The position numbers and the translations under genes are program-made. A stretch of 41,099 nt of DNA, from NCBI GenBank assembly GCA_001657295.1, contig LYSW01000044.1:1-41099 (forward strand), written 5' to 3'. Shown in pieces: positions 1 through 7,274 of this stretch. Each line of letters starts with the position of its first letter. Position 1 is the first letter of the stretch. Under the pieces are notes generated by a model, which worked only from the letters and a program-made list of their open reading frames with translations, had not been told where the DNA came from and made no database searches. The stretch comes from Oceanicaulis sp. BBD 1991-10. GTDB taxonomy: Bacteria; Pseudomonadota; Alphaproteobacteria; Caulobacterales; Maricaulaceae.

Positions 1-454
1 CCGCCGAGAGGCCATGTTCCTTGATGAAGTCGGAGAAGTCTTCGACCTCTTTGAAATCGCGATAGACCGAGGCGTAGCGCACATAGGCCACGGTATCGAG
101 CGTGCGCAAACCGTCCATGACCAGCTGGCCGATCGTGTTGGAGGGGATCTCCGGGTCGCCGCCGGATTCCAGCCGGCGCACCAGGCCCGACACCATCTGC
201 TCCATGCGGTCCCTGTCGATTTCACGCTTCTGAGACGCGAGGAGCACCGACTTCATCAGCTTGTCGCGGTCGAAGGGCTCGCGCTTGCCGTCGGTCTTGA
301 TGACCTGCAGATCGCGCAGCTGGACGCGTTCGAACGTCGTAAAGCGCGCGCCGCATTTCGGGCAATGGCGACGACGCCTGATCGCCTGACCCTCTTCCGA
401 GGGCCGCGAATCCTTCACCTGAGTGTCAGGATTGCTGCAAAACGGGCACCGCAA
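1..454 (-). CDS. nrdR: Transcriptional repressor NrdR (C-terminal end outside window)
   Basis: NrdR is a zinc-ribbon/ATP-cone repressor of ribonucleotide reductase genes that senses dATP/ATP. The reverse strand reads [17 protein letters not shown] at the N terminus. A zinc ribbon follows, with CPFC near residues 3-6 and CPKC near residue 31, and then the ATP-cone region. About 151 codons are visible, ending FIKEHGLSA, so only a short C-terminal tail is missing for a family of about 150-160 residues. The start is a TTG at 454, because MRCPFC is the canonical NrdR N terminus and no ATG or GTG is available there. A GAAAGG Shine-Dalgarno sequence at 465-470 sits 10 bases upstream, inside the end of glyA. 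The stop of glyA is 6 bases upstream, so the two are probably one operon. The identification is secure. Confidence 0.95.
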   Translation of the reverse strand, partial: MRCPFCSNPDTQVKDSRPSEEGQAIRRRRHCPKCGARFTTFERVQLRDLQVIKTDGKREPFDRDKLMKSVLLASQKREIDRDRMEQMVSGLVRRLESGGDPEIPSNTIGQLVMDGLRTLDTVAYVRYASVYRDFKEVEDFSDFIKEHGLSA

Positions 455-460
455 GGACAA

Positions 461-1774
461 TCAGCCTTTCTCGTTGAGTTCCGGATAGATCGGGAAGCGC
501 TCACACATTGCGATCACTTCATCACGGACCCGCACTTCGACCGCCGCATCGCCGGTCTCAGATCCGACCAGGCCTTCAAGGACCTCTCCCATCATCTCGC
601 CGATCCGCCGAAACTCGCTGACGCCGAACCCGCGGGTCGTTCCAGCCGGCGAGCCGACACGCAAACCAGAGGTCACCGACGGTTTTTCCGGGTCAAACGG
701 CACGCCATTCTTGTTGCAGGTGATGTGCGCGCGTTCGAGCGCCGCTTCCGAGCTATCACCCTTAAGCCCTTTGGGGCGCAGGTCCACCAAAGCCAGGTGG
801 CTGTCCGTTCCACCGGACACCAAATCGAATCCAGCCTCATCCAGGGCGGCCGCCATGGCTTTGGCGTTCTCAACGACCGAGGCGGCATAGGCCTTGAAAT
901 CCGGGCTCAGGGCTTCGCCGAATGCGACCGCCTTCGCCGCAATCACATGCATCAAGGGCCCGCCCTGGATGCCCGGGAAAATGGCCGAGTTGAATTTCTT
1001 CCCAAGATCGGCGTCGCGCGAAACGATCATGCCGCCGCGGGGGCCGCGCAGGGTTTTGTGCGTCGTGGTCGTGCACACATCCGCGAACGGAACCGGGTTT
1101 GGATAAACACCGCCGGCGACCAGGCCGGCGAAGTGCGCCATATCGACCAACAAATAGGCGCCCACCTCGTCGGCGATTTCTCGGAACGCCTGAAAATCTA
1201 TGGTCCGCGGATAGGCCGAGCCGCCGGCGATCAAGAGCTGAGGCTTGACTTCCCGGGCCTGATCCCGAAGTGCGTCGTAATCGATCAGCGCATCGCTTTC
1301 ACGCACGCCGTAGTGATGCGCGTCGAACCATTTGCCGGACTGATTGGGCCGCGCGCCATGGGTCAAATGCCCGCCGGCCGCCAGATCAAGGCCCAAAATC
1401 CTGTCCCCCGGCTTTAATAGGGCGAGGAACACCGCCTGATTGGCCTGACTGCCTGAATTGGGCTGGACGTTCGCGTACTCGGCTCCGAACAGCTGCTTGG
1501 CCCGGTCGATCGCGAGGGTTTCGGCGACATCGACAAATTCACAGCCGCCATAATAGCGCCGCCCTGGATAGCCTTCGGCATATTTATTGGTCAAAGGCGA
1601 GCCTTGAGCCTCCAACACCGCTTTGGAGACGATGTTCTCAGACGCGATCAATTCGATCTGCGTTCGCTGACGCCGGATCTCGTCCGCGACCGCGCCCGCC
1701 AGCTCGGGATCCGACTCGCTAAGCGAACGCTCAAAGAAACCCGTCCCATTAAATGTGTGCTGAACGTCGGCCAT
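461..1774 (-). CDS. glyA: Serine hydroxymethyltransferase
   Basis: This PLP enzyme interconverts serine plus tetrahydrofolate with glycine plus 5,10-methylene-tetrahydrofolate in the cytoplasm. The 437-residue product has the usual family length and hallmarks: IELIASEN near residue 40, the [14 protein letters not shown] segment near 64, and the PLP-lysine motif [14 protein letters not shown] with Lys about 240. A TTG six bases further upstream (1780) is possible, but the ATG at 1774 is preferred because GAGGA lies 6 bases before it. The gene precedes nrdR by 6 bases on the same strand. Linking one-carbon/glycine supply to the control of deoxynucleotide synthesis is common in proteobacteria. 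Its glycine is also a substrate of HemA, encoded nearby. Confidence 0.97.
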   Translation of the reverse strand: MADVQHTFNGTGFFERSLSESDPELAGAVADEIRRQRTQIELIASENIVSKAVLEAQGSPLTNKYAEGYPGRRYYGGCEFVDVAETLAIDRAKQLFGAEYANVQPNSGSQANQAVFLALLKPGDRILGLDLAAGGHLTHGARPNQSGKWFDAHHYGVRESDALIDYDALRDQAREVKPQLLIAGGSAYPRTIDFQAFREIADEVGAYLLVDMAHFAGLVAGGVYPNPVPFADVCTTTTHKTLRGPRGGMIVSRDADLGKKFNSAIFPGIQGGPLMHVIAAKAVAFGEALSPDFKAYAASVVENAKAMAAALDEAGFDLVSGGTDSHLALVDLRPKGLKGDSSEAALERAHITCNKNGVPFDPEKPSVTSGLRVGSPAGTTRGFGVSEFRRIGEMMGEVLEGLVGSETGDAAVEVRVRDEVIAMCERFPIYPELNEKG

Positions 1775-1894
1775 CGCCAATCCTCACAAAAACCCGATGC
1801 CCGCTACATACGGTTCGCAGCCGCCCGCGACAACCGCGTAAGCCGTCCGGCGATAGCGGGATTGCTGAGAGCGGCCATGCTTTATAATGCGTGA

Positions 1895-1920
1895 ATAAGT
1901 CTGACGAATTCGAAACTTAT
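1895..1920. promoter_or_regulatory. AT-rich interrupted dyad between glyA and mucR
   Basis: ATAAGT at 1895-1900 and its reverse complement ACTTAT at 1915-1920 flank a 14-base core containing the palindrome CGAATTCG (1905-1912). The segment from about 1881 to 1937 is conspicuously AT-rich for this chromosome and holds several TA steps. It lies about 14 bases upstream of the predicted mucR -35 element and upstream of glyA on the other strand. MucR/Ros proteins are known to bind AT-rich, degenerate sites and often autoregulate, so this is a candidate operator. That role is inferred only from position and composition. Confidence 0.35.
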
Positions 1921-1933
1921 ACAGTCGTTTTAC

Positions 1934-1962
1934 TTGCACCCGATCGTGCGCGGGCGTATAGC
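1934..1962 (+). promoter_or_regulatory. Predicted sigma-70-type promoter for mucR
   Basis: TTGCAC (1934-1939) and TATAGC (1957-1962) are separated by exactly 17 bases, a good housekeeping promoter by eye. The predicted start near 1969 would give a leader of about 45-50 bases before the mucR ATG at 2016. The assignment is made from sequence only. Confidence 0.5.
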
Positions 1963-2015
1963 CTACGTCAAGTTCACCGAATCGCCAGAAATGGCGGAGA
2001 AAACGGAAAAGATAC

Positions 2016-2447
2016 ATGTCCGAAGAAACATTTCCCCCAGTGGACAACGAAGAATTGCTGCGGATGACGACCGATATTGTCGCGTCATTCCTGACCCACA
2101 ACTCGGTTCCGGCGGAGAATGTGCCGGAAATGATCAAGTCGGTGCATTCGACGATGAAGGAAATCTCCGGCGTTGAAGCGAAGCCGGAACCGAAGGCGAA
2201 GCCGGCCGTGCCGGTCTCCCGGTCCGTGACGGAGGATTACATTGTCTGCCTGGAAGACGGCAAGAAGCTGAAAATGCTCAAGCGCTATCTTCGTTCCCAG
2301 TATGACATGTCGCCGGATGATTATCGCCGCAAATGGGGTCTGCCCGCGGACTATCCGATGGTGGCGCCGAACTATTCCAAGCGCCGCTCGGAATTCGCCA
2401 AGGAAATCGGCCTCGGCCGCGCTGGCGGGCGCAAGAAAGGCAAGTAA
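2016..2447 (+). CDS. mucR: MucR/Ros family transcriptional regulator with degenerate zinc finger
   Basis: MucR/Ros proteins are small DNA-binding regulators found throughout alphaproteobacteria, where they control cell-cycle, envelope, motility and surface genes. This 143-residue protein has an N-terminal helical segment (about 5-50), a Lys/Pro/Ala linker (55-70) and the MucR core ending in RKWGLPADYPMVAPNY (105-120), with a basic GRKKGK tail. The zinc-finger positions read C78, D81, Y91, Q95 and Y96. The classical Ros finger is C-x2-C followed by two histidines, so only the first ligand is intact and both histidine positions are replaced. Family membership is certain; zinc binding is doubtful. 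The gene stands alone between divergent glyA and a convergent gene, with its own promoter and terminator. Confidence 0.93.
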   Translation: MSEETFPPVDNEELLRMTTDIVASFLTHNSVPAENVPEMIKSVHSTMKEISGVEAKPEPKAKPAVPVSRSVTEDYIVCLEDGKKLKMLKRYLRSQYDMSPDDYRRKWGLPADYPMVAPNYSKRRSEFAKEIGLGRAGGRKKGK

Positions 2448-2465
2448 GCCGCTTTCCCTGAACCG

Positions 2466-2717
2466 CTAGACGATCACGCCCCGGCCGCCGCGCCGGGGCG
2501 TTTTCGTTGCGGGATTATCGGGGTCGACGAGCCCTAGACGGCGCGCCAGCTTTCGCGCGGCGATTCGTTCGAGTTCAAATTGAGCTGTGGATGCGGGACC
2601 GGTCACGATCACCTCCTCGCCGGAGGTGACGTCGACGGCCGCGACCCGAACCGAATCGCCCAGCACGATGAATTCAAATATGACTTCTCGACCCGAAAGA
2701 GGGTCGCCAGCCCCCAT
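2466..2717 (-). CDS. DUF6898-type small conserved protein
   Basis: This is an 83-residue protein of unknown function. The N-terminal half (REVIFEFIVLGDSVRVAAVD, about 10-29) and the following GEEVIVTGPAS (33-43) resemble a small alphaproteobacterial family now called DUF6898. Its members have sometimes been mis-annotated as serine hydroxymethyltransferase because of gene neighbourhood. No signal peptide or membrane segment is visible. The tail is rich in Arg and Gly. The start ATG shares one base with the hemA stop codon (TGATG), so it is probably translationally coupled to hemA. Its last codons lie over a plus-strand terminator of mucR. The family assignment is from recall of the motif and is moderately sure. 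Confidence 0.75.
   Translation of the reverse strand: MGAGDPLSGREVIFEFIVLGDSVRVAAVDVTSGEEVIVTGPASTAQFELERIAARKLARRLGLVDPDNPATKTPRRGGRGVIV
2477..2504 (+). terminator. Rho-independent terminator for mucR
   Basis: CGCCCCGGC (2477-2485) pairs with GCCGGGGCG (2492-2500) across a 6-base loop, a perfect 9-bp GC stem followed by TTTT and CGTT. It begins 29 bases after the mucR stop. It lies entirely inside the 3' end of the convergent minus-strand gene 2466-2717, so those codons also encode the hairpin. Confidence 0.8.
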
Positions 2718-3931
2718 CAGGCCAGCTTGGCGGCCGCATGCTCGCGGTAGACCGCCGTCATCGCCGAAATCAAGTCCTCCACCATCGCCTCGTCATGAAG
2801 CGGCGTCGGCGTCAACCGCATGCGCTCGGCGCCCATGGGGACCGTGGGATAGTTGATCGGCTGGACATAGATGCCGTGATCGACCAGCAAAGAGTCGGTC
2901 ATCCGCTTGCACAGCACGGGGTCTCCGACATGCAGCGGGACGATATGGGTTTTGCTGTCCATCACAGGCAGGCCCGCCTCAGCAAAGCGCTGCTTGAGCT
3001 CGGCGGCCCGGGCCTGGTGCGCTTCGCGCAGGTGATGGGACGTCTTGAGAAACTCGACGCTCGCCCGCGCGCCCGCTGCAAGCGCCGGCGCGAGCGAGGT
3101 GGTGAAGATGAAGCCCGGCGCCGAGGACCGGATGGCGTCGACGATCACGGCATCCGCCGCGATATAGCCGCCCATCACGCCATAGGCCTTGCCGAGCGTG
3201 CCTTCGATGATGTCGAAGCGCTGCATCAGGCCGTCCCGTTCAGCGACGCCCCCGCCGCGCAGCCCGTAAAGGCCGACGGCGTGAACCTCGTCGAGATAGG
3301 TCAGCGCGTTATACTTGTCGGCGAGATCGCATACCGCCTCCAGCGGACCGATATCGCCATCCATCGAGTAGACGGATTCCAATGCGATCAGCTTCGGCGC
3401 ATCCAGCGGCGTCTGCAGCAACAGCGATTCCAGGTGCTCGACATCATTGTGCCGCCACACATGCTTTTCACATTTCGCGCCCTTGATGCCCTCAATCATC
3501 GAAGCGTGGTTCAGCGCATCTGAAAAAATCACAAGACCTGGAAGGATCTTGCCCAGCGTCGCGAGCGTCGCCTGATTGGCGATGTAGCCGGACGTGAACA
3601 GCAACGCCGCTTCTTTCTGGTGGAGGTCTGCGAGCGAGGCTTCCAGCTCGACATGATAATTCGTCGTTCCGGAAATATTGCGAGTGCCGCCGGCGCCCGC
3701 TCCGACATCTTCGATCGCCTGCTTCATCGCACCGACGACACAGGGGCTTTGGCCCATGCCGAGATAATCGTTGGAGCACCAAACAACCACATCGCGCACA
3801 TCACCGTCTTCCGTGCGCCAGTGAGCGCGCGGAAACTCGCCCTTCGCACGCCTGAGATTGGCGAAGACCCGGTATCGGCCCTCGGCGCGAACCTTGGCGA
3901 CGGAGGCTTTGAAGGCATCGGCGTAATTCAT
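2717..3931 (-). CDS. hemA: 5-aminolevulinate synthase
   Basis: This enzyme condenses glycine with succinyl-CoA to 5-aminolevulinate using PLP. It is the first step of heme synthesis in the C4 (Shemin) pathway typical of alphaproteobacteria. The 404-residue product matches the family length. Visible motifs are [10 protein letters not shown] (51-60), [13 protein letters not shown] (77-89), the DEVHAVG cofactor-binding segment (about 214-220) and the PLP lysine in EGTLGKAYG, Lys248. The gene starts at an ATG whose only strong Shine-Dalgarno lies 27 bases upstream, behind a 17-base hairpin (see 3940-3964). Its stop overlaps the start of the DUF6898-type gene. HemB for the next step is encoded at 7275. 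Confidence 0.97.
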   Translation of the reverse strand: MNYADAFKASVAKVRAEGRYRVFANLRRAKGEFPRAHWRTEDGDVRDVVVWCSNDYLGMGQSPCVVGAMKQAIEDVGAGAGGTRNISGTTNYHVELEASLADLHQKEAALLFTSGYIANQATLATLGKILPGLVIFSDALNHASMIEGIKGAKCEKHVWRHNDVEHLESLLLQTPLDAPKLIALESVYSMDGDIGPLEAVCDLADKYNALTYLDEVHAVGLYGLRGGGVAERDGLMQRFDIIEGTLGKAYGVMGGYIAADAVIVDAIRSSAPGFIFTTSLAPALAAGARASVEFLKTSHHLREAHQARAAELKQRFAEAGLPVMDSKTHIVPLHVGDPVLCKRMTDSLLVDHGIYVQPINYPTVPMGAERMRLTPTPLHDEAMVEDLISAMTAVYREHAAAKLA

Positions 3932-3939
3932 GTCGATCG

Positions 3940-3964
3940 CGCCGGATGATCCGGCGACTCTCCT
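3940..3964 (-). promoter_or_regulatory. Candidate Shine-Dalgarno-bridging hairpin in the hemA leader
   Basis: On the hemA strand AGGAGA (3964-3959) is followed by 2 bases, then the perfect inverted repeat CGCCGGATCATCCGGCG (3956-3940), then 8 bases to the ATG. Read linearly, the Shine-Dalgarno is 27 bases from the start, which is too far. If the 7-bp stem with a TCA loop folds, the effective spacing becomes about 10 bases. There is no alternative start codon at normal distance from AGGAGA, and no good ribosome-binding site next to the ATG. The repeat could instead be a DNA operator. Confidence 0.5.
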
Positions 3965-4045
3965 AATTCTTTCCTTCGCATGATGACATAGCGCCGAACC
4001 GCCGTCCCGCCAGCTTGCGAGGGCGAATGGTCGCGGCTAAGTGCA

Positions 4046-4058
4046 GCGAATCATTCGC
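4046..4058. repeat. Short palindrome in the hemA-mmsB gap
   Basis: GCGAATCATTCGC is a perfect 6-bp dyad around one central base, about 115 bases upstream of the hemA start and just beyond the mmsB stop. It has no following T-run, so it is a poor terminator. It could be a protein-binding site for hemA. No known operator is recognised. Confidence 0.3.
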
Positions 4059-4068
4059 AGTCTCAGGC

Positions 4069-4977
4069 TCAGCCCGATCGCGCGTCGTCCAGCTCTCCGG
4101 CCAGCCATTTGATCACGCCGGAGAAGTCCAGCTCGGCGCCGCCTTCATTGACGAAGCTCTGATACACAGATTGCGCCTCGCGTCCCAACAAAGTCTTTGC
4201 ATCGACGCTATCGGCAGCGTCTATGGCGAGATTGAGATCCTTGAGCATCATCGGTGCGGCGAAACCGGGCTGATAATCCCGGTTGGACGGCGCGCTCGGC
4301 ACCGGCCCGGGCGCCGGGCAATAGCTGGTCAAAGACCAGTTCTGGCCGGACGCCTTGGAGGCGATATCGAAAAAGCGCTGCGGATCAAGGCCGAGCTTCT
4401 TGGCGAGATTCAATGCCTCGCATGTGCCGATCATATGGATGCCGAGCAGCATGTTATTGCAAATCTTCGCCGCCTGGCCTGCGCCGGCGTCGCCGGCGTG
4501 AATCACGGCTTTGCCCATCTTCTGCAGGATGGCTTCAGCACATTCAAAAGCCGAATCCGGACCGCCGACCATGAAGGTGAGCGTGCCCGCCTCCGCAGCC
4601 GCCACGCCGCCCGAGACGGGGGCGTCGACGAAGGCGACGCCGCCTTCAGCCGCGGCGGCGGCCACCTCGCGCGCGGTCGCCACATCGATGGTCGAACAAT
4701 CGATCAAGACGCAATTTTCGCCGACCTGGGCCAGAATGCCGTCGGCGCCGAGATAGACGGACTTCACATGGGGGCCCGCCGGCAGCATGGTCACGACGAC
4801 ATCGGCGCCGGACACTGCGCCGGCGACGTCCGCCGTCGCCCGCGCGCCTTTCGCGGCCAGCGCCGCGACGGCGTCGGCGTTCAGGTCGAAGGCGCGCACC
4901 GCATGGCCCGCCTTCACCAGGTTCGCCGCCATGCCGGAGCCCATATTGCCCAGCCCGATAAATGCGATTTCGGCCAT
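4069..4977 (-). CDS. mmsB: 3-hydroxyisobutyrate dehydrogenase
   Basis: The enzyme oxidises 3-hydroxyisobutyrate to methylmalonate semialdehyde with NAD+ in valine degradation. The 302-residue product begins with the Rossmann motif FIGLGNMGSGMAANL (6-20). It has the substrate-binding DAPVSGG segment (118-124) and the catalytic lysine in GQAAKICNN, Lys171. A clear GGGAGG Shine-Dalgarno lies 6 bases before the ATG. It is the last gene of a leftward operon, 30 bases after the 3-hydroxyisobutyryl-CoA hydrolase gene. That context separates it from the generic beta-hydroxyacid dehydrogenase encoded at 10211-11086 and makes the valine assignment strong. Confidence 0.93.
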   Translation of the reverse strand: MAEIAFIGLGNMGSGMAANLVKAGHAVRAFDLNADAVAALAAKGARATADVAGAVSGADVVVTMLPAGPHVKSVYLGADGILAQVGENCVLIDCSTIDVATAREVAAAAAEGGVAFVDAPVSGGVAAAEAGTLTFMVGGPDSAFECAEAILQKMGKAVIHAGDAGAGQAAKICNNMLLGIHMIGTCEALNLAKKLGLDPQRFFDIASKASGQNWSLTSYCPAPGPVPSAPSNRDYQPGFAAPMMLKDLNLAIDAADSVDAKTLLGREAQSVYQSFVNEGGAELDFSGVIKWLAGELDDARSG

Positions 4978-5007
4978 GATCGACCTCCCTGTCCGGCCTC
5001 CTTCGAT

Positions 5008-6057
5008 CTAGTCGAGGAAGCTCATTTCCTGTTCTTGCTCAAGCGGCGCGAAATAGGCGGCAAGCGCGGCCGCGCCGGCTTCTTTCGCCCAGTTGGGCGC
5101 ATTGTCCTTGTCCAGGATCACCGCGCGCACGCCTTCATAAAAATCCGATCCGTCGGCGAGGAAGCGCGTCGACACGCGCAGATCCTGCGTCATGACCTCC
5201 CGGAAGTTCAGCGCGGCGCCGCGGCGGAGCGCTGAAAGCGTCACCGCCATTGAAGTTGGGGATTTGGTCGACAGGATCGAGGCCTGCTTTTTCGACCATG
5301 CGTCGCCGGCGGCGTCGAGGCGGGCGAAGAAGGCGTCGAGATCTTCGCCCGCGAACGCCGCGTCGATCAGCCCGCGGTGCAGCGCCAGGTCCGATCGCCC
5401 CGGATCGCCGGAATGTGCGTCCAGAAGGCTTTCCAGCACTTCGCCGTCATCATCCAGCTCCGCCGATTCCAATGCGGCGATCAGATCGGCTTGCTTGTCG
5501 CTGGGCGCATAATGGGTCGCGACCCCCGCCGCGATGCAGTCGGCCGTTTTCAGGCGCGCGCCGGTCAGGCCCATCCACGCTCCCAGCTCACCGGCCAGAC
5601 GCGGCAGGAAGAAGGCGCCGCCGACATCAGGATGAAAGCCGATGCCGGTCTCCGGCATTGCGAAAAGGGTCCGATCGCCGGCCACCCGGAAATCGCCGTG
5701 AACGGAAATGCCGACGCCGCCGCCCATGGTGATGCCGTCGATCAGGGCGACATAGGGTTTTGGATACTCGAAAATCAGCGTGTTGAGCTGGTATTCGTCA
5801 CGCCAGAAGCGCCAGGCCCGGCCATCGCCCGCCTTCCCGCTTTCCGCCAGCATGCGAATGTCGCCGCCGGCGCAGAAGCCCTTCTCGCCTTCACCGTCGA
5901 CGACTACCGCCTTGACGCCGTCATCGCTGCGCCATTCGAGCAGCGCCGCCGTCATCGCCTCCACCATCTCCTGGTTCAAGGCGTTCAGCGCCTTGGGGCG
6001 GTTCAGCGTGATGCGGCCGATCTGGCCGGTCTTGCGGGCGATCACGGTGTCGGTCAT
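5008..6057 (-). CDS. 3-hydroxyisobutyryl-CoA hydrolase (HIBCH-type)
   Basis: It hydrolyses 3-hydroxyisobutyryl-CoA to the free acid in valine catabolism. It is a 349-residue crotonase-fold protein, longer than plain enoyl-CoA hydratases (about 260) and matching the HIBCH subfamily. Visible are GFCAGGDIRML (61-71, oxyanion-hole region), DGITMGGGVG (about 108-117) and MPETGIGFHPDVGG (about 134-147), which holds the acidic residues diagnostic of HIBCH rather than hydratases. The start overlaps the acyl-CoA dehydrogenase stop by four bases (ATGA), with AAGGA 9 bases upstream. The downstream gene is mmsB, which uses its product. The enoyl-CoA hydratase and MmsA needed for the whole pathway are not in the window. 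Confidence 0.93.
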   Translation of the reverse strand: MTDTVIARKTGQIGRITLNRPKALNALNQEMVEAMTAALLEWRSDDGVKAVVVDGEGEKGFCAGGDIRMLAESGKAGDGRAWRFWRDEYQLNTLIFEYPKPYVALIDGITMGGGVGISVHGDFRVAGDRTLFAMPETGIGFHPDVGGAFFLPRLAGELGAWMGLTGARLKTADCIAAGVATHYAPSDKQADLIAALESAELDDDGEVLESLLDAHSGDPGRSDLALHRGLIDAAFAGEDLDAFFARLDAAGDAWSKKQASILSTKSPTSMAVTLSALRRGAALNFREVMTQDLRVSTRFLADGSDFYEGVRAVILDKDNAPNWAKEAGAAALAAYFAPLEQEQEMSFLD

Positions 6058-7190
6058 TTCAGCAAATCCTTCGCAATGATCACGCGCATGATTTCGTTGG
6101 TGCCTTCCAGGATCTGGTGGACCCTCAGATCGCGCACGATCCGCTCGAGCGGATAGTCTTTGAGATAGCCATAGCCGCCATGCAGCTGGAGCGCGTCATT
6201 GGCGACCTTGAAGCCCAGATCGGTCGCGAAGCGCTTGGCCATGGCGCAGTATTTTGGAACTGACGGATCTTTACGATCCAGGGCGTCGGCCGCACGCAGC
6301 AGCATCAAACGCGACGCTTCCAACTCCGTCGCCATGTCGGCCAGTTTGAACTGGCTGGCCTGAAACGCCGCGATAGGCTTGCCGAAGGCGTTGCGGGTCT
6401 GGGTGTAATCGATGGCGAGATCCAGCGCTTCGGCGGCGCCGCCCAGCGAGCAGGCCCCGATATTGATGCGCCCGCCGTTCAGGCCATGCATGGCGAATGT
6501 GAAGCCCTGGCCCTCGTCTCCCAGCCGGTTCTCCACGGGAATCCGGCAATCCTCGAAGGTGACGACGGCGGTCGGCTGGGAATTCCAGCCCATCTTGCGT
6601 TCATTGGCGCCGAAGCTGAGACCGGGCGTGTCTTTCTCCACGACCAGGGCGGAGATGCCTTTCGGCCCCTCCCCGCCCGTGCGGCACATGACGACGTAGA
6701 GATCGCTGACGCCGGCGCCGGAGATGAAGGCCTTGGAGCCATTGAGGACGTAATGGTCGCCTTGCCGCACCGCCTTCGAGCGCATGGCCACGGCGTCCGA
6801 ACCCGAGCCCGGCTCGGTCAGGCAATATGAGGCGATGGTGTTCATGGCCGTCAGGTCGGGCAGCCAGCGTTGGCGCTGCTCTTCGCTGCCCCAGCTGTCG
6901 ATCATCCAGCTGACCATGTTGTGGATCGAAATGAAGGCCGCGGTGGAGACGCAGCCGCGCGACAGCTGCTCGAAGATCAATGCAGCGTCGACCCGGTTCA
7001 TGCCCGAGCCGCCGACATCATCGCGGGTGTAGATGCCCGCAAAGCCCATTTCGGCGCTTTCCTTCAAGACATCGACGGGGAAGAATTTTTCTTCATCCCA
7101 TTTCGCCGCATTGGGTTTTAGACGATCTTCGGCGAACTTTCTGGCTGCGTCCTGGATGAGCGATTGGTCTTCGGTCAGCTCGAAATGCAC
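6054..7190 (-). CDS. Acyl-CoA dehydrogenase, probably isobutyryl-CoA dehydrogenase
   Basis: This FAD-dependent flavoenzyme introduces an alpha-beta double bond into acyl-CoA. Operon context points to isobutyryl-CoA in valine breakdown. The 378-residue product starts MHFELTEDQSLIQDAARKF and contains YCLTEPGSGSDA (flavin/substrate binding) and LHGGYGYLKDYPLERIVRD. It ends near HQILEGTNEI, where Glu362 is the expected catalytic base. The GTG at 7190 is chosen because AGGAGG lies 7 bases upstream (7198-7203). Extending further upstream adds only Arg-rich sequence with no homology. It is the first gene of the operon with the hydrolase and mmsB, divergent from hemB. The exact acyl chain specificity is inferred from neighbours. 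Confidence 0.92.
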   Translation of the reverse strand: MHFELTEDQSLIQDAARKFAEDRLKPNAAKWDEEKFFPVDVLKESAEMGFAGIYTRDDVGGSGMNRVDAALIFEQLSRGCVSTAAFISIHNMVSWMIDSWGSEEQRQRWLPDLTAMNTIASYCLTEPGSGSDAVAMRSKAVRQGDHYVLNGSKAFISGAGVSDLYVVMCRTGGEGPKGISALVVEKDTPGLSFGANERKMGWNSQPTAVVTFEDCRIPVENRLGDEGQGFTFAMHGLNGGRINIGACSLGGAAEALDLAIDYTQTRNAFGKPIAAFQASQFKLADMATELEASRLMLLRAADALDRKDPSVPKYCAMAKRFATDLGFKVANDALQLHGGYGYLKDYPLERIVRDLRVHQILEGTNEIMRVIIAKDLLK

Positions 7191-7197
7191 GGAAAAA

Positions 7198-7203
7198 CCT
7201 CCT
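7198..7203 (-). promoter_or_regulatory. Ribosome-binding site fixing the acyl-CoA dehydrogenase start
   Basis: AGGAGG on the minus strand lies 7 bases before GTG 7190. This supports the GTG over any upstream ATG in the same frame. Confidence 0.85.
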
Positions 7204-7274
7204 AAACGGGCGCGGCGAGGCCTAGCGCGAGGAACGCGCCAGAGCAAGATTTAGCGCGGCGGAGATATACTGTT

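Noticed and set aside
14-1417. Long plus-strand open frame opposite nrdR and glyA
   Set aside because: It has no recognisable domain and a low-complexity Arg/Ala/His-rich sequence. The minus strand carries clear NrdR and GlyA. Long antisense frames are common in GC-rich genomes.
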